Source of the DNA: Pseudomonas simiae
Lineage (GTDB): Bacteria; Pseudomonadota; Gammaproteobacteria; Pseudomonadales; Pseudomonadaceae
DNA: 64,000 nucleotides
Direction of reading: 5' to 3'
Assembly (NCBI RefSeq): GCF_900111895.1
Contig: NZ_FOKB01000003.1
Location: 410,869-474,868 of the forward strand
The stretch's first letter is position 1, and every line of letters starts with the position of its first letter. The notes under the pieces were generated by a model. It searched no databases and had not been told where the DNA came from. It saw only the letters and a list, made by a program, of their open reading frames with translations. This document shows positions 55,643-64,000 of this stretch, piece by piece. A program made the position numbers and the translations under genes.

Positions 55643-56317
55643 CTAAATCCACCCATATTCCGCCATCGACAACGGATCGCCATCCCCCACGATGATGTGA
55701 TCCAGCACCCGCACATCCACCACTTCCAGGGCTTTCTGCAGCAACCTGGTCAATTTTCGATCAGCTGCGCTCGGCTCAAGGCTGCCGGAAGGATGGTTAT
55801 GGCACAGGATCAACGCCGCCGCGTTGTAGGCCAAAGCGCGCTTGACCACCTGCCGGGGATACACCATCGCCGCGTCGATGGTGCCTTGGGACAACGCCTC
55901 AAAGCCCAGCACCCTGTGCCTTGAATCAAGGAACAGGCAGCCGAAGATCTCATGAGGCTCATGGCGCAGCATGGCCTTCAGGTAGTCCCGCACGGCCACG
56001 GGGCTTTCCAGCACCGATTCGCTTCGCAGGCGCTCGGCCATGTGCCGCTTGGCCATTTCAAGCACTGCCTGCAACTGGGCAAACTTCGCCGGCCCCAGGC
56101 CCAGTTGCTGGTTGAACAACGTCTGGCTGGCCTCCAGCAGTGGGCGCAAGCCACCGAATTGCGCCAACAGATGGCGCGCCAGATCCACCGCGCTCCTGCC
56201 GGAAACCCCGGTACGCAGGAAGATCGCCAACAGTTCGGCATCCGACAGACTCGCCGCGCCCCACTCCAAAAGCTTTTCCCGGGGCCGTTCTGCCACCGGC
56301 CAATCACGAATACTCAT
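55643..56317 (-). CDS. radC: RadC-family JAB1/MPN protein
   Basis: The 224-residue protein has an N-terminal helix-hairpin-helix UPF0758 region ([20 protein letters not shown]) and a C-terminal JAB metalloprotease-like domain with HNHPSG and downstream Asp (metal site H-x-H...D). RadC is not the DNA repair protein first proposed; its function is uncertain. It is divergent from coaBC. Confidence 0.94.
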   Translation of the reverse strand: MSIRDWPVAERPREKLLEWGAASLSDAELLAIFLRTGVSGRSAVDLARHLLAQFGGLRPLLEASQTLFNQQLGLGPAKFAQLQAVLEMAKRHMAERLRSESVLESPVAVRDYLKAMLRHEPHEIFGCLFLDSRHRVLGFEALSQGTIDAAMVYPRQVVKRALAYNAAALILCHNHPSGSLEPSAADRKLTRLLQKALEVVDVRVLDHIIVGDGDPLSMAEYGWI

Positions 56318-56458
56318 CCCACCTCCCTGCGCGTACGCCGCTGTTGCCTCGCGGACGCTGTGTTATCGTAGGCCCTCTTTTTTGCATGTGATTTCCCCTG
56401 GGGAGGGGGCATCGCAGGCGTCACTGAACTGGCATCACTGAACTGGAAAGGCAAACCA

Positions 56459-57667
56459 ATGCAGCGTCTGTATCGGAAACGCATCGTTCTCGGCGTTGGC
56501 GGCGGCATTGCCGCCTACAAGAGCGCAGAACTGGTTCGCAGGCTCCTGGACCAAGGCGCCGAAGTGCGCGTGGTCATGACCCGCGGTGGCAGTGAGTTCA
56601 TTACCCCACTGACCATGCAAGCGCTGTCCGGCCACCCGGTTCACCTGGACCTGCTCGACCCGGCAGCTGAAGCCGCCATGGGCCATATCGAGCTGGCCAA
56701 ATGGGCCGACCTGGTGCTGATCGCGCCGGCCACCGCCGACCTGATCGCACGCCTGGCCCAGGGCATCGCCGATGACCTGCTGACCACCCTGGTACTGGCC
56801 ACCGACGCCACCGTCGCCATCGCCCCGGCCATGAACCAGGCCATGTGGCGCGACCCGGCCACCCAGGCCAACACCCAACTCCTGCAAAGCCGTGGCCTCA
56901 AAGTGTTCGGCCCGGCCTCCGGCAGCCAGGCCTGTGGCGACGTCGGCATGGGCCGCATGCTTGAAGCAACCGACCTGGCGCTGTGCGCCGCCGAGTGTTT
57001 CCAGCACCTGGCCCTGACCGGCAAGCACGTACTGATCACGGCAGGGCCGACCCAGGAAAACATCGACCCGGTGCGCTACATCACCAACCATAGCTCAGGA
57101 AAAATGGGCTTTGCCTTGGCTGAAGCGGCGGTCGAGGCAGGCGCACGCGTCACCTTGATCACCGGCCCGGTGCATTTGCCGACCCCTGACCGGGTCACGC
57201 GAATCGACGTAGTCAGCGCCCGCGACATGCTGGCGGCCTGTGAGGCAGCCATTCCGTGCGACCTGTTCATCGCCTCGGCGGCGGTGGCGGACTACCGCCC
57301 GGAAGTCGTCGCCCCGCAAAAACTGAAGAAAGACCCTACAAGCGGTGACGGCCTGCTCCTGCAAATGGTGCGCAACCCGGACATCCTGGCGACCATCGCC
57401 ACCCGTGCGGACCGTCCGTTCAGTGTCGGCTTTGCCGCCGAGACCGAACACCTGCTGGACTACGCAGCACGCAAATTGAAAGACAAAAACCTCGATCTGA
57501 TCGTTGCCAACGATGTCGCCAACCCGAGCATCGGCTTCAACAGCGAGGAAAATGCCATCAGCGTGATCGACCGCGAGTTGCACGCCACCGTTTTCGCCCA
57601 GACCAGCAAGGGCAAGATTGCCCGCCAACTGATCTCTTTTATCGCCCAACGGCTGAACCAGGTTTAA
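56459..57667 (+). CDS. coaBC: Phosphopantothenoylcysteine decarboxylase / synthase
   Basis: The 402-residue bifunctional enzyme couples cysteine to 4'-phosphopantothenate and decarboxylates it for coenzyme A. The CoaC half (1-180) has the active His in [20 protein letters not shown], the PAMNQAMW loop and Cys in [14 protein letters not shown]. The CoaB half has [20 protein letters not shown] and [12 protein letters not shown]. Its stop shares one base with the dut start (TAATG). Confidence 0.97.
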   Translation: MQRLYRKRIVLGVGGGIAAYKSAELVRRLLDQGAEVRVVMTRGGSEFITPLTMQALSGHPVHLDLLDPAAEAAMGHIELAKWADLVLIAPATADLIARLAQGIADDLLTTLVLATDATVAIAPAMNQAMWRDPATQANTQLLQSRGLKVFGPASGSQACGDVGMGRMLEATDLALCAAECFQHLALTGKHVLITAGPTQENIDPVRYITNHSSGKMGFALAEAAVEAGARVTLITGPVHLPTPDRVTRIDVVSARDMLAACEAAIPCDLFIASAAVADYRPEVVAPQKLKKDPTSGDGLLLQMVRNPDILATIATRADRPFSVGFAAETEHLLDYAARKLKDKNLDLIVANDVANPSIGFNSEENAISVIDRELHATVFAQTSKGKIARQLISFIAQRLNQV

Positions 57668-58128
57668 TGTCCATGCACGCTTTGCAAGCCAAGATCCTCG
57701 ACCCACGCATCGGTAACGAATTCCCACTGCCGGCCTACGCCACTCCAGGCTCAGCCGGCCTCGACCTGCGTGCCATGCTCAAGGAGGACACCGTCCTTGA
57801 GCCGGGCCAGACCCTCCTGATTCCCACCGGCCTGTCGATCTACGTCGGCGACCCTGGCCTGGCGGCGCTGATCCTGCCCCGCTCCGGCCTGGGCCACAAA
57901 CACGGCATCGTACTGGGCAACCTGGTGGGCCTGATCGACTCGGACTACCAGGGCGAGCTGATGGTGTCGTGCTGGAACCGTGGCCAGACCGCGTTCAACA
58001 TCGCCGTCGGCGAGCGCATTGCCCAGTTGGTACTGGTGCCGGTGGTGCAGGCGCACTTCGAGCTGGTCGAGGAGTTCGATGAAACCCAACGCGGCGCAGG
58101 CGGTTTTGGGCATTCCGGAAGTCACTGA
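57667..58128 (+). CDS. dut: dUTP diphosphatase (dUTPase)
   Basis: The 153-residue trimeric dUTPase has motif 1 [13 protein letters not shown], motif 2 [20 protein letters not shown] with the uracil-recognition and Asp-containing motif 3 [18 protein letters not shown], motif 4 [12 protein letters not shown] and the C-terminal [11 protein letters not shown]. It removes dUTP and supplies dUMP. Overlaps coaBC by one base. Confidence 0.98.
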   Translation: MSMHALQAKILDPRIGNEFPLPAYATPGSAGLDLRAMLKEDTVLEPGQTLLIPTGLSIYVGDPGLAALILPRSGLGHKHGIVLGNLVGLIDSDYQGELMVSCWNRGQTAFNIAVGERIAQLVLVPVVQAHFELVEEFDETQRGAGGFGHSGSH

Positions 58129-58140
58129 CTAAGCTGAATC

Positions 58141-58164
58141 TGGCCGGGCGCCATTGCCCGGCCA
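58141..58164 (+). terminator. GC hairpin after dut
   Basis: TGGCCGGGC-GCCATT-GCCCGGCCA is a perfect 9-bp stem 12 bases after the dut stop. There is no T-run, so it may act as a weak terminator or processing/stability element ahead of algC. Confidence 0.45.
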
Positions 58165-58195
58165 AACGCCACCGCAAGGCTTTTCAGGACGAAGA

Positions 58196-58396
58196 ATGCG
58201 CGGACCTTATCAGCGAGATTTCTCCATAGAAATCAACGAATTACGCGACAATCCAGACGAAACCAGCGCTCCGATGGCATTTTTGCACCACGAACTCTCT
58301 GCCGAAAACACCGTCATACCCTTCAGTTTGAGCCTGCCGGTCAGCCACATTAAGGCCAGCCTTGCCCCCTTCAGATGGAGTTCCCCCCCGCGATGA
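58196..58396 (+). CDS. Possible small ORF or leader peptide overlapping the algC start
   Basis: A 66-codon frame begins ATG 58196 (AGGA at 5-6 bases upstream) and ends with TGA overlapping algC's ATG as ATGA (58393-58396). The protein MRGPYQRDFSIEINELRDNP ... has no recognised family, and codon use is less GC-biased at third positions than in neighbours. The overlap and the poor ribosome site of algC itself suggest translational coupling. May equally be spurious. Confidence 0.3.
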   Translation: MRGPYQRDFSIEINELRDNPDETSAPMAFLHHELSAENTVIPFSLSLPVSHIKASLAPFRWSSPPR

Positions 58397-59790
58397 GTAC
58401 CGCAGCCCGAGTAGTCCCGACATTCCCCGACAGCATCTTTCGCGCCTATGACATTCGTGGCGTGGTGCCCAAGACCCTGACAGCCGAAACCGCCTACTGG
58501 ATTGGCCGCGCCATCGGCTCCCAGAGCCTGGCCCAGGATGAGCCCAATGTTTCGGTCGGCCGTGACGGTCGCCTGTCCGGCCCGGAACTGGTGGAGCAAC
58601 TGATCCAGGGCCTGGCCGACAGCGGTTGCCATGTGAGTGACGTTGGCCTGGTGCCAACACCTGCGCTGTACTACGCAGCCAACGTACTGGCCGGCAAATC
58701 CGGAGTGATGCTCACCGGCAGCCATAACCCGTCGGACTACAACGGCTTCAAGATCGTCATCGCTGGCGACACCCTGGCCAACGAACAGATCCAGGCGCTG
58801 CACGACCGCCTGAAAAACAACGACCTGACCAGCGGCAAGGGCACCGTCACCAAAGTTGACATCCTGCAACGCTACTCTGATGAAATCACCCGTGACGTCA
58901 AACTCGCGCGCCGCCTCAAAGTGGTGGTGGATTGCGGTAATGGCGCGGCCGGCGTGATCGCCCCGCAGCTGCTCGAAGCCCTGAACTGCGAAGTGATCCC
59001 GTTGTTCTGCGAGGTCGACGGCAACTTCCCCAACCACCACCCGGACCCAGGCAAGCCTGAAAACCTGGTGGACCTGATCGCCAAGGTCAAGGAAACCGGG
59101 GCTGACGTCGGCCTGGCCTTTGACGGTGACGGCGACCGTGTGGGCGTGGTGACTGAAACCGGCGAAATCGTATTCCCGGATCGCCTGCTGATGCTGTTTG
59201 CCCGCGATGTGGTAGCGCGCAACGCCAACGCCGAGATCATCTTTGACGTGAAGTGCACCCGCCGCCTCACTCCGCTGATCAAGGAATATGGCGGCCGCCC
59301 GCTAATGTGGAAGACCGGTCACTCGTTGATCAAAAAGAAAATGAAGGAAACCGGCGCGCTGTTGGCCGGCGAAATGAGCGGCCACGTGTTCTTCAAGGAG
59401 CGCTGGTTCGGCTTTGATGACGGTATTTACAGCGCCGCACGCCTGCTGGAGATCCTCAGCAAGGAAAAATCCACCGCCGAAGAGCTATTCCAGACCTTCC
59501 CGAACGATATTTCTACGCCAGAGATCAATATCCATGTGACCGAGGAGAGCAAATTCAGCATCATTGACGCACTGCACGATGCGCAATGGGGCGAAGGCGC
59601 CAACCTGACCACCATTGATGGTGTGCGAGTCGATTACGCCAAAGGCTGGGGCCTGGTTCGCGCGTCCAACACCACACCGGTGCTGGTCCTGCGTTTCGAG
59701 GCGGATACCGAGGCTGAGTTGCAGCGCATCAAGGACGTGTTCCACGCCCAGTTGAAACGTGTTGCCCCTGATCTCCAATTACCGTTCTGA
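58393..59790 (+). CDS. algC: Phosphomannomutase/phosphoglucomutase AlgC
   Basis: The 465-residue enzyme has the phosphoserine loop GVMLTGSHNPSDYNGFKIVI, the metal-binding DGDGDRVG in GLAFDGDGDRVGVV, the sugar-recognition GEMSGHVFFKERWFG and the phosphate-binding RASNTTPVLVLR. It interconverts mannose- or glucose-6- and -1-phosphates for alginate, LPS and rhamnolipid precursors. It starts within the end of a small frame (ATGA), with only GGAG at 12 bases upstream. Confidence 0.97.
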   Translation: MSTAARVVPTFPDSIFRAYDIRGVVPKTLTAETAYWIGRAIGSQSLAQDEPNVSVGRDGRLSGPELVEQLIQGLADSGCHVSDVGLVPTPALYYAANVLAGKSGVMLTGSHNPSDYNGFKIVIAGDTLANEQIQALHDRLKNNDLTSGKGTVTKVDILQRYSDEITRDVKLARRLKVVVDCGNGAAGVIAPQLLEALNCEVIPLFCEVDGNFPNHHPDPGKPENLVDLIAKVKETGADVGLAFDGDGDRVGVVTETGEIVFPDRLLMLFARDVVARNANAEIIFDVKCTRRLTPLIKEYGGRPLMWKTGHSLIKKKMKETGALLAGEMSGHVFFKERWFGFDDGIYSAARLLEILSKEKSTAEELFQTFPNDISTPEINIHVTEESKFSIIDALHDAQWGEGANLTTIDGVRVDYAKGWGLVRASNTTPVLVLRFEADTEAELQRIKDVFHAQLKRVAPDLQLPF

Positions 59791-59809
59791 TTTTTTACCG
59801 GAGCCCTGA

Positions 59810-60715
<906 letters not shown>

Positions 60716-60727
60716 ACGCCAAAAACT

Positions 60728-60765
60728 AAAAAGCCCCGCTCAATCCGATTGAGCGGGGCTTTTTT
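60728..60765 (+). terminator. Intrinsic terminator of argB
   Basis: A 13-bp perfect stem GCCCCGCTCAATC/GATTGAGCGGGGC is followed by TTTTTT, 12 bases after the stop. Confidence 0.9.
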
Positions 60766-60800
60766 ATGGGCGCTGATTTTGCAGCAGTGCGGAGATCCCC

Positions 60801-60889
60801 TGTGGGAGCGGGCTTGCTCGCGAAAGCGGTGGATCAGTCAGCACCTGTATCACTGAAAGACCGCCTTCGCGAGCAAGCCCGCTCCCACA
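60801..60889. repeat. REP palindrome pair (REPIN-like) between argB and pyrE
   Basis: TGTGGGAGCGGGCTTGCTCG(CGAAAGCGGT) mirrored by ACCGCC(TTCGCGAGCAAGCCCGCTCC)CACA, with the same arms as elsewhere. It lies between the argB terminator and the convergent pyrE stop. Confidence 0.9.
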
Positions 60890-60916
60890 CAAGCCCACTC
60901 CACAGGTTTTACTGTG

Positions 60917-61561
60917 TCAGACGCCGAATTGCTCGCGGTACGCACGCACCGCCGGCAGGTGCTGCTTGAGCTGCGGATCATCCTCCAGGAACTGCAACAC
61001 CTGGTTCAACGACACGATGCTCACCACGGGAATGCCAAAATCACGCTCCACTTCCTGGATCGCCGACAACTCACCGTTGCCACGCTCCTGGCGGTTCAGC
61101 GCGATCAGCACACCGGCGGCCTTGGCGCCGTCCTGGGACGCGATGATCTGCATCACTTCACGGATAGCCGTACCGGCCGTGATCACGTCATCGATGATCA
61201 ATACATCGCCGGTCAGCGGCGCACCCACCAGGCTGCCGCCTTCGCCATGAGCCTTGGCTTCCTTGCGGTTGAAGCACCACGGCAGATCGCGCCCATGATG
61301 TTCCGCCAGGGCCACGGCCGTTGCAGCTGCCAGGGGGATACCCTTGTAGGCCGGGCCAAACAGCACGTCGAAGGAAATACCGCTTTCAACAATGGCTGCC
61401 GCGTAGAAACGCCCCAACTGAGCCAGGGCCGAACCCGAGTTGAACAAGCCCGCATTGAAGAAGTACGGGCTGGTGCGCCCGGACTTGAGGGTGAACTCAC
61501 CGAAGCGCAAAACCCCGCGATCGATGGCAAAACGAATGAAATCGCGTTGATACGCCTGCAT
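60917..61561 (-). CDS. pyrE: Orotate phosphoribosyltransferase
   Basis: The 214-residue enzyme has the PRPP-binding loop [20 protein letters not shown] and the conserved [12 protein letters not shown]. It makes OMP from orotate in pyrimidine synthesis. ATG 61561 begins [20 protein letters not shown], the family start. Divergent from crc; they share an 82-base promoter region. Confidence 0.98.
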   Translation of the reverse strand: MQAYQRDFIRFAIDRGVLRFGEFTLKSGRTSPYFFNAGLFNSGSALAQLGRFYAAAIVESGISFDVLFGPAYKGIPLAAATAVALAEHHGRDLPWCFNRKEAKAHGEGGSLVGAPLTGDVLIIDDVITAGTAIREVMQIIASQDGAKAAGVLIALNRQERGNGELSAIQEVERDFGIPVVSIVSLNQVLQFLEDDPQLKQHLPAVRAYREQFGV

Positions 61562-61605
61562 GAAAAAAGCCTCAGATACCACGGATTTAGCTAATTAGGT
61601 AGACG

Positions 61606-61622
61606 GCGTGTATCATACACGC
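61606..61622. promoter_or_regulatory. 17-bp palindrome with overlapping divergent -10 boxes, pyrE-crc
   Basis: GCGTGTATCATACACGC is a perfect palindrome centred at 61614. The plus strand contains TATCAT (61611-61616) about 28 bases before the crc start, and the minus strand TATGAT (61617-61612) about 50 bases before pyrE. RNA polymerase binding for one gene could exclude the other. Inference from sequence. Confidence 0.55.
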
Positions 61623-61643
61623 ACGCGATTTTTGGGGCCATTT

Positions 61644-62423
61644 ATGCGGATCATCAGTGTGAACGTTAATGGTATTCAGGCTGCAGTCGAGCGTGGTTTG
61701 CTCAGTTGGCTGCAAGCCCAGAATGCCGACGTCATCTGCCTGCAGGATACCCGCGCCTCCGCCTTTGAACTGGACGACCCAGCCTTCCAACTGGATGGCT
61801 ACTTCCTTTATGCCTGCGATGCCGAAGTGCCCACCCAAGGTGGCGTGGCTTTGTATTCGCGGTTGCAACCCAAGGCGGTCATCAGCGGCCTCGGCTTCGA
61901 GACAGCCGACCGCTACGGGCGCTACCTGCAAGCCGATTTCGACAAGGTCAGCATCGCGACCTTGCTGCTCCCTTCGGGGCAGAACGGCGATGAAGACTTG
62001 AACCAGAAGTTCAAGCTAATGGACGATTTCGCCCGTTACCTGGATAAACAGCGACGCAAGCGTCGCGAGTACATTTATTGTGGCTCGCTGTACGTGGCGC
62101 AACAGAAGCTGGATATCAAGAACTGGCGCGACAGCCAGCAATCCCCGGGCTTCCTGGCGCCGGAACGTGCCTGGATGGACGAGATTGTCGGCAACATGGG
62201 CTATGTGGATGCCCTGCGCGAAGTCAGCCGCGAAGGCGACCAGTACAGCTGGTGGCCGGATAACGAACAGGCTGAGATGCTCAACCTGGGCTGGCGTTTC
62301 GACTACCAGTTGCTGACCCCAGGTCTGCGCCGGTTCGTCCGCAGTGCACGCCTGCCACGCCAGCCACGCTTCTCGCAGCATGCGCCGCTGATCGTGGACT
62401 ACGACTGGACACTGACCATCTGA
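61644..62423 (+). CDS. crc: Catabolite repression control protein Crc
   Basis: The 259-residue protein has an exonuclease/endonuclease/phosphatase fold: MRIISVNVNGIQAAVERGLL, DVICLQDTRA, DRYGRYLQADF. In Pseudomonas Crc lacks nuclease activity and acts with Hfq to block translation of catabolic mRNAs; the CrcZ/CrcY sRNAs titrate it. Length matches P. aeruginosa exactly. Starts 82 bases from pyrE. Confidence 0.97.
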   Translation: MRIISVNVNGIQAAVERGLLSWLQAQNADVICLQDTRASAFELDDPAFQLDGYFLYACDAEVPTQGGVALYSRLQPKAVISGLGFETADRYGRYLQADFDKVSIATLLLPSGQNGDEDLNQKFKLMDDFARYLDKQRRKRREYIYCGSLYVAQQKLDIKNWRDSQQSPGFLAPERAWMDEIVGNMGYVDALREVSREGDQYSWWPDNEQAEMLNLGWRFDYQLLTPGLRRFVRSARLPRQPRFSQHAPLIVDYDWTLTI

Positions 62424-62440
62424 GGTCTTTTTCCAGCCAC

Positions 62441-62470
62441 AAAAAAACCGACATCGCTGTCGGTTTTTTT
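62441..62470. terminator. Bidirectional terminator between crc and the DUF4870 gene
   Basis: AAAAAAACCGACA-TCGC-TGTCGGTTTTTTT, serving both converging genes. Confidence 0.9.
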
Positions 62471-62481
62471 GTGGGTGCTCA

Positions 62482-62853
62482 TTATTTGATCACACGCCAG
62501 GTCAACGGGTAGCGATAGGGAATCCCTTTGTTGGCCTTGATGCTGCCGATGATGGTCAGCACGATCGTGGCGACCGCCAGGGCAAACATCAGGAAAAACC
62601 CAACCACCGCGAAGGCCAGCACGATGCAAGCGATCCAGGCGATGGCCACGGTGATCTGGAAGTTCAAGGCTTCCTTGCCTTGATCATCAATGAACGCATC
62701 CTTTTCCTTCTTCATCTGCCACAGGATCAGCGGCCCCACGACACTGCCGAAGGGGAACACAAACCCCAGAAACGCCGCGAGATGGCACAACATTGCCCCC
62801 TGGCGCACTTCGTAGGAAGGCGTCGGCACCGGCACTTGGCTGTTGTCATTCAT
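62482..62853 (-). CDS. DUF4870 membrane protein
   Basis: The 123-residue protein has a hydrophilic N-terminus and three membrane segments; the first is FLGFVFPFGSVVGPLILWQM, then FQITVAIAWIACIVLAFAVV and FALAVATIVLTIIGSIKANK. The pattern fits DUF4870 (Tic20-like) proteins of unknown function. AAGGAG precedes the ATG, so the start is clear. Confidence 0.92.
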   Translation of the reverse strand: MNDNSQVPVPTPSYEVRQGAMLCHLAAFLGFVFPFGSVVGPLILWQMKKEKDAFIDDQGKEALNFQITVAIAWIACIVLAFAVVGFFLMFALAVATIVLTIIGSIKANKGIPYRYPLTWRVIK

Positions 62854-62875
62854 GGCGTTTCTCCTTGAGGCGGGC

Positions 62876-63598
62876 TCAGTCAGCCAGGGCGGCGTTCTGC
62901 AACTCGAAGATTTCGGTCATGCCTTTCTGGGCCAGGGCCAGCATGGCATTCAGGTCGGCCGGCTGGAATGGCGCGCCTTCGGCGGTGCCCTGCACTTCGA
63001 TGAAACCACCGGTGCTGGTCATGACCACATTCAGGTCGGTTTCGGCGGCCGAGTCTTCCAGGTAGTCCAGGTCCAGCACGGGCTCGCCCTGATACATGCC
63101 TACCGACACAGCGGCGATCATTTGCTTGAGCGGGTCGCCCGCCTTCAGGCCGCCGCGCTTCTTGATCACTTTCAGTGCGTCAACCAGGGCCACCATGGCG
63201 CCGGTGATGGACGCGGTACGGGTGCCGCCGTCGGCCTGGATCACGTCGCAGTCGACGTACAGGGTCACGTCGCCCAGCTTGGACATGTCCAGGGCTGCGC
63301 GCAGGGAGCGGCCGATCAGGCGCTGGATTTCTAGGGTACGACCGCCCTGCTTGCCACGGCTGGCCTCACGCTGGTTACGCTCGCCGGTGGCGCGCGGCAG
63401 CATGCCGTACTCGGCGGTCAGCCAACCCTGGCCCTGGCCTTTAAGGAAGCGCGGCACGCCGTTTTCAACGCTGACGGTGCAGATGACCTTGGTATCGCCA
63501 AACTCGACCAGTACAGACCCCTCGGCGTGTTTGGTGTAGTTGCGGGTGATGCGGATCGAGCGGAGCTGATCGGCAGCGCGACCACTTGGACGTTTCAT
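62876..63598 (-). CDS. rph: Ribonuclease PH
   Basis: The 240-residue exoribonuclease has an RNase PH N-terminus ([20 protein letters not shown]), [20 protein letters not shown] and the Arg-rich phosphate-binding region [14 protein letters not shown], and [19 protein letters not shown]. It trims tRNA 3' ends using phosphate. It starts 22 bases upstream of the DUF4870 gene and is divergent from the YicC gene. Confidence 0.98.
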   Translation of the reverse strand: MKRPSGRAADQLRSIRITRNYTKHAEGSVLVEFGDTKVICTVSVENGVPRFLKGQGQGWLTAEYGMLPRATGERNQREASRGKQGGRTLEIQRLIGRSLRAALDMSKLGDVTLYVDCDVIQADGGTRTASITGAMVALVDALKVIKKRGGLKAGDPLKQMIAAVSVGMYQGEPVLDLDYLEDSAAETDLNVVMTSTGGFIEVQGTAEGAPFQPADLNAMLALAQKGMTEIFELQNAALAD

Positions 63599-63636
63599 AG
63601 GGAGACACCTGTACTGAGGACGAAAAACTGCCGAGC

Positions 63637-63642
63637 ATTATA
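63637..63642 (-). promoter_or_regulatory. Consensus -10 box of rph
   Basis: TATAAT on the minus strand, 39-44 bases before the rph ATG. No clear -35 at 17 bases. Confidence 0.5.
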
Positions 63643-63697
63643 GAGCCGCGAGCCGATTCGGGGCACTGCTAAAAAATTCGGTTACGAATGCTCGGGT

Positions 63698-63727
63698 TTG
63701 GGCGTGTCCGCCCCACTGCGCTACAAT
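63698..63727 (+). promoter_or_regulatory. Candidate sigma-70 promoter of the YicC gene
   Basis: -35 TTGGGC (63698-63703), 18-base spacer, -10 TACAAT (63722-63727), about 57 bases before the ATG. Confidence 0.45.
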
Positions 63728-63783
63728 CCTGCGCCTTCTTAATCATCAGCCCGTGTTTTCGGGCTGCAACGCGAGGTACCTCC

Positions 63784-64000
63784 ATGGTGCACAGCATGAC
63801 CGCCTTCGCGCGCGTCGAGAAAGCCGGCGTCCAAGGCACCCTGAGCTGGGAGCTGCGCTCGGTCAACAGCCGTTACCTGGAGCCGCACCTGCGCCTGCCG
63901 GAATCGTTCCGCGACCTCGAAGGCGCCGTGCGTGAAGCGCTGCGCCAGGGTATTTCCCGTGGCAAGCTGGAATGCACGCTGCGTTTCACCGAAGAAACCA
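63784..64000 (+). CDS. YicC-family endoribonuclease, start of gene only
   Basis: The frame opens at ATG 63784 and runs off the window. It reads MVHSMTAFARVEKAGVQGTL ... ELRSVNSRYLEPHLRLPESF, the hallmark N-terminus of YicC proteins (SMT-F-R, E-RSVN-RYL), recently described as an endoribonuclease family. About 72 codons are visible. Divergent from rph, as in most gammaproteobacteria. Confidence 0.95.
   Translation, partial: MVHSMTAFARVEKAGVQGTLSWELRSVNSRYLEPHLRLPESFRDLEGAVREALRQGISRGKLECTLRFTEET

Noticed and set aside
58330..58392. AlgR-binding site before algC
   Set aside because: I looked for CCGTTCGTC or its complement upstream of algC and found no acceptable copy in this window.

Overview
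The window is a high-GC gammaproteobacterial chromosome segment and almost certainly comes from a Pseudomonas of the fluorescens group. From memory of the P. aeruginosa map, its gene order follows the algP-algQ-hemCD-algR-argH-cyaA-lysA-dapF-xerC-glnK-amtB-rep-xpt-dadAX-lrp-rpmBG-radC-coaBC-dut-algC-argB-pyrE-crc-rph region. The palindromic repeats built on GTGGGAGCGGGCTTGCTCGCGAA are typical of fluorescens-group REP elements. No rRNA, tRNA, CRISPR array, insertion sequence or prophage is visible. This is mostly core genome.

Layout. 1-9.8 kb: AlgP (cut by the window edge), an FKBP-type isomerase, AlgQ/Rsd, DsbB, the heme operon hemC-hemD-hemX-hemY, the response regulator AlgR without its usual AlgZ sensor gene, and argH. 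9.9-14.7 kb: a GST, two small conserved proteins, class I adenylate cyclase CyaA and Rnk. 14.8-20.3 kb: DUF1289 and frataxin CyaY facing the lptM-lysA-dapF-DUF484-xerC-HAD operon. 20.3-26.7 kb: SutA, YjbQ, glnK-amtB, UbiK, an MFS transporter and ComM. 26.6-32.9 kb is the most accessory part: a TetR regulator with a duplicated operator, an ABC membrane domain without an ATPase, a chemoreceptor, a LysR regulator and a MATE pump. 33-40.1 kb: a GGDEF/EAL protein resembling ProE, Rep helicase, Xpt, an acetyl-CoA hydrolase/transferase and cytochrome c5. 40.3-52.5 kb: amino-acid and polyamine catabolism (PauR-like regulator, dadA-ridA-dadX, Lrp, a PuuB-like oxidase, a KauB/PauC-like aldehyde dehydrogenase) mixed with a DUF1127 protein, a MocR regulator, a phospholipase-D-family lipoprotein and an MFS transporter. 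52.7-64 kb: a cupin, rpmB-rpmG, a peptide-binding protein, radC, coaBC-dut-algC-argB, pyrE/crc, a DUF4870 protein, rph and the start of a YicC-family gene.

Functional links. D-alanine is handled by DadX (racemase) and DadA (dehydrogenase), with RidA encoded between them and Lrp divergent. Polyamine breakdown is represented by the PauR-like repressor, the oxidase and the aldehyde dehydrogenase. Dut, CoaBC, PyrE, ArgB and AlgC are core nucleotide, cofactor, arginine and exopolysaccharide enzymes.

I found no wholly new system. The best leads are regulatory: a near-consensus Anr/FNR site placed correctly over a -10 box upstream of hemC; the missing algZ; a REP palindrome whose two ends form the stop codons of two converging genes; a repeat-rich operator between DUF1127 and the MocR gene; a small ORF joined to algC by an ATGA overlap; and a 17-bp palindrome carrying overlapping divergent -10 boxes between pyrE and crc.
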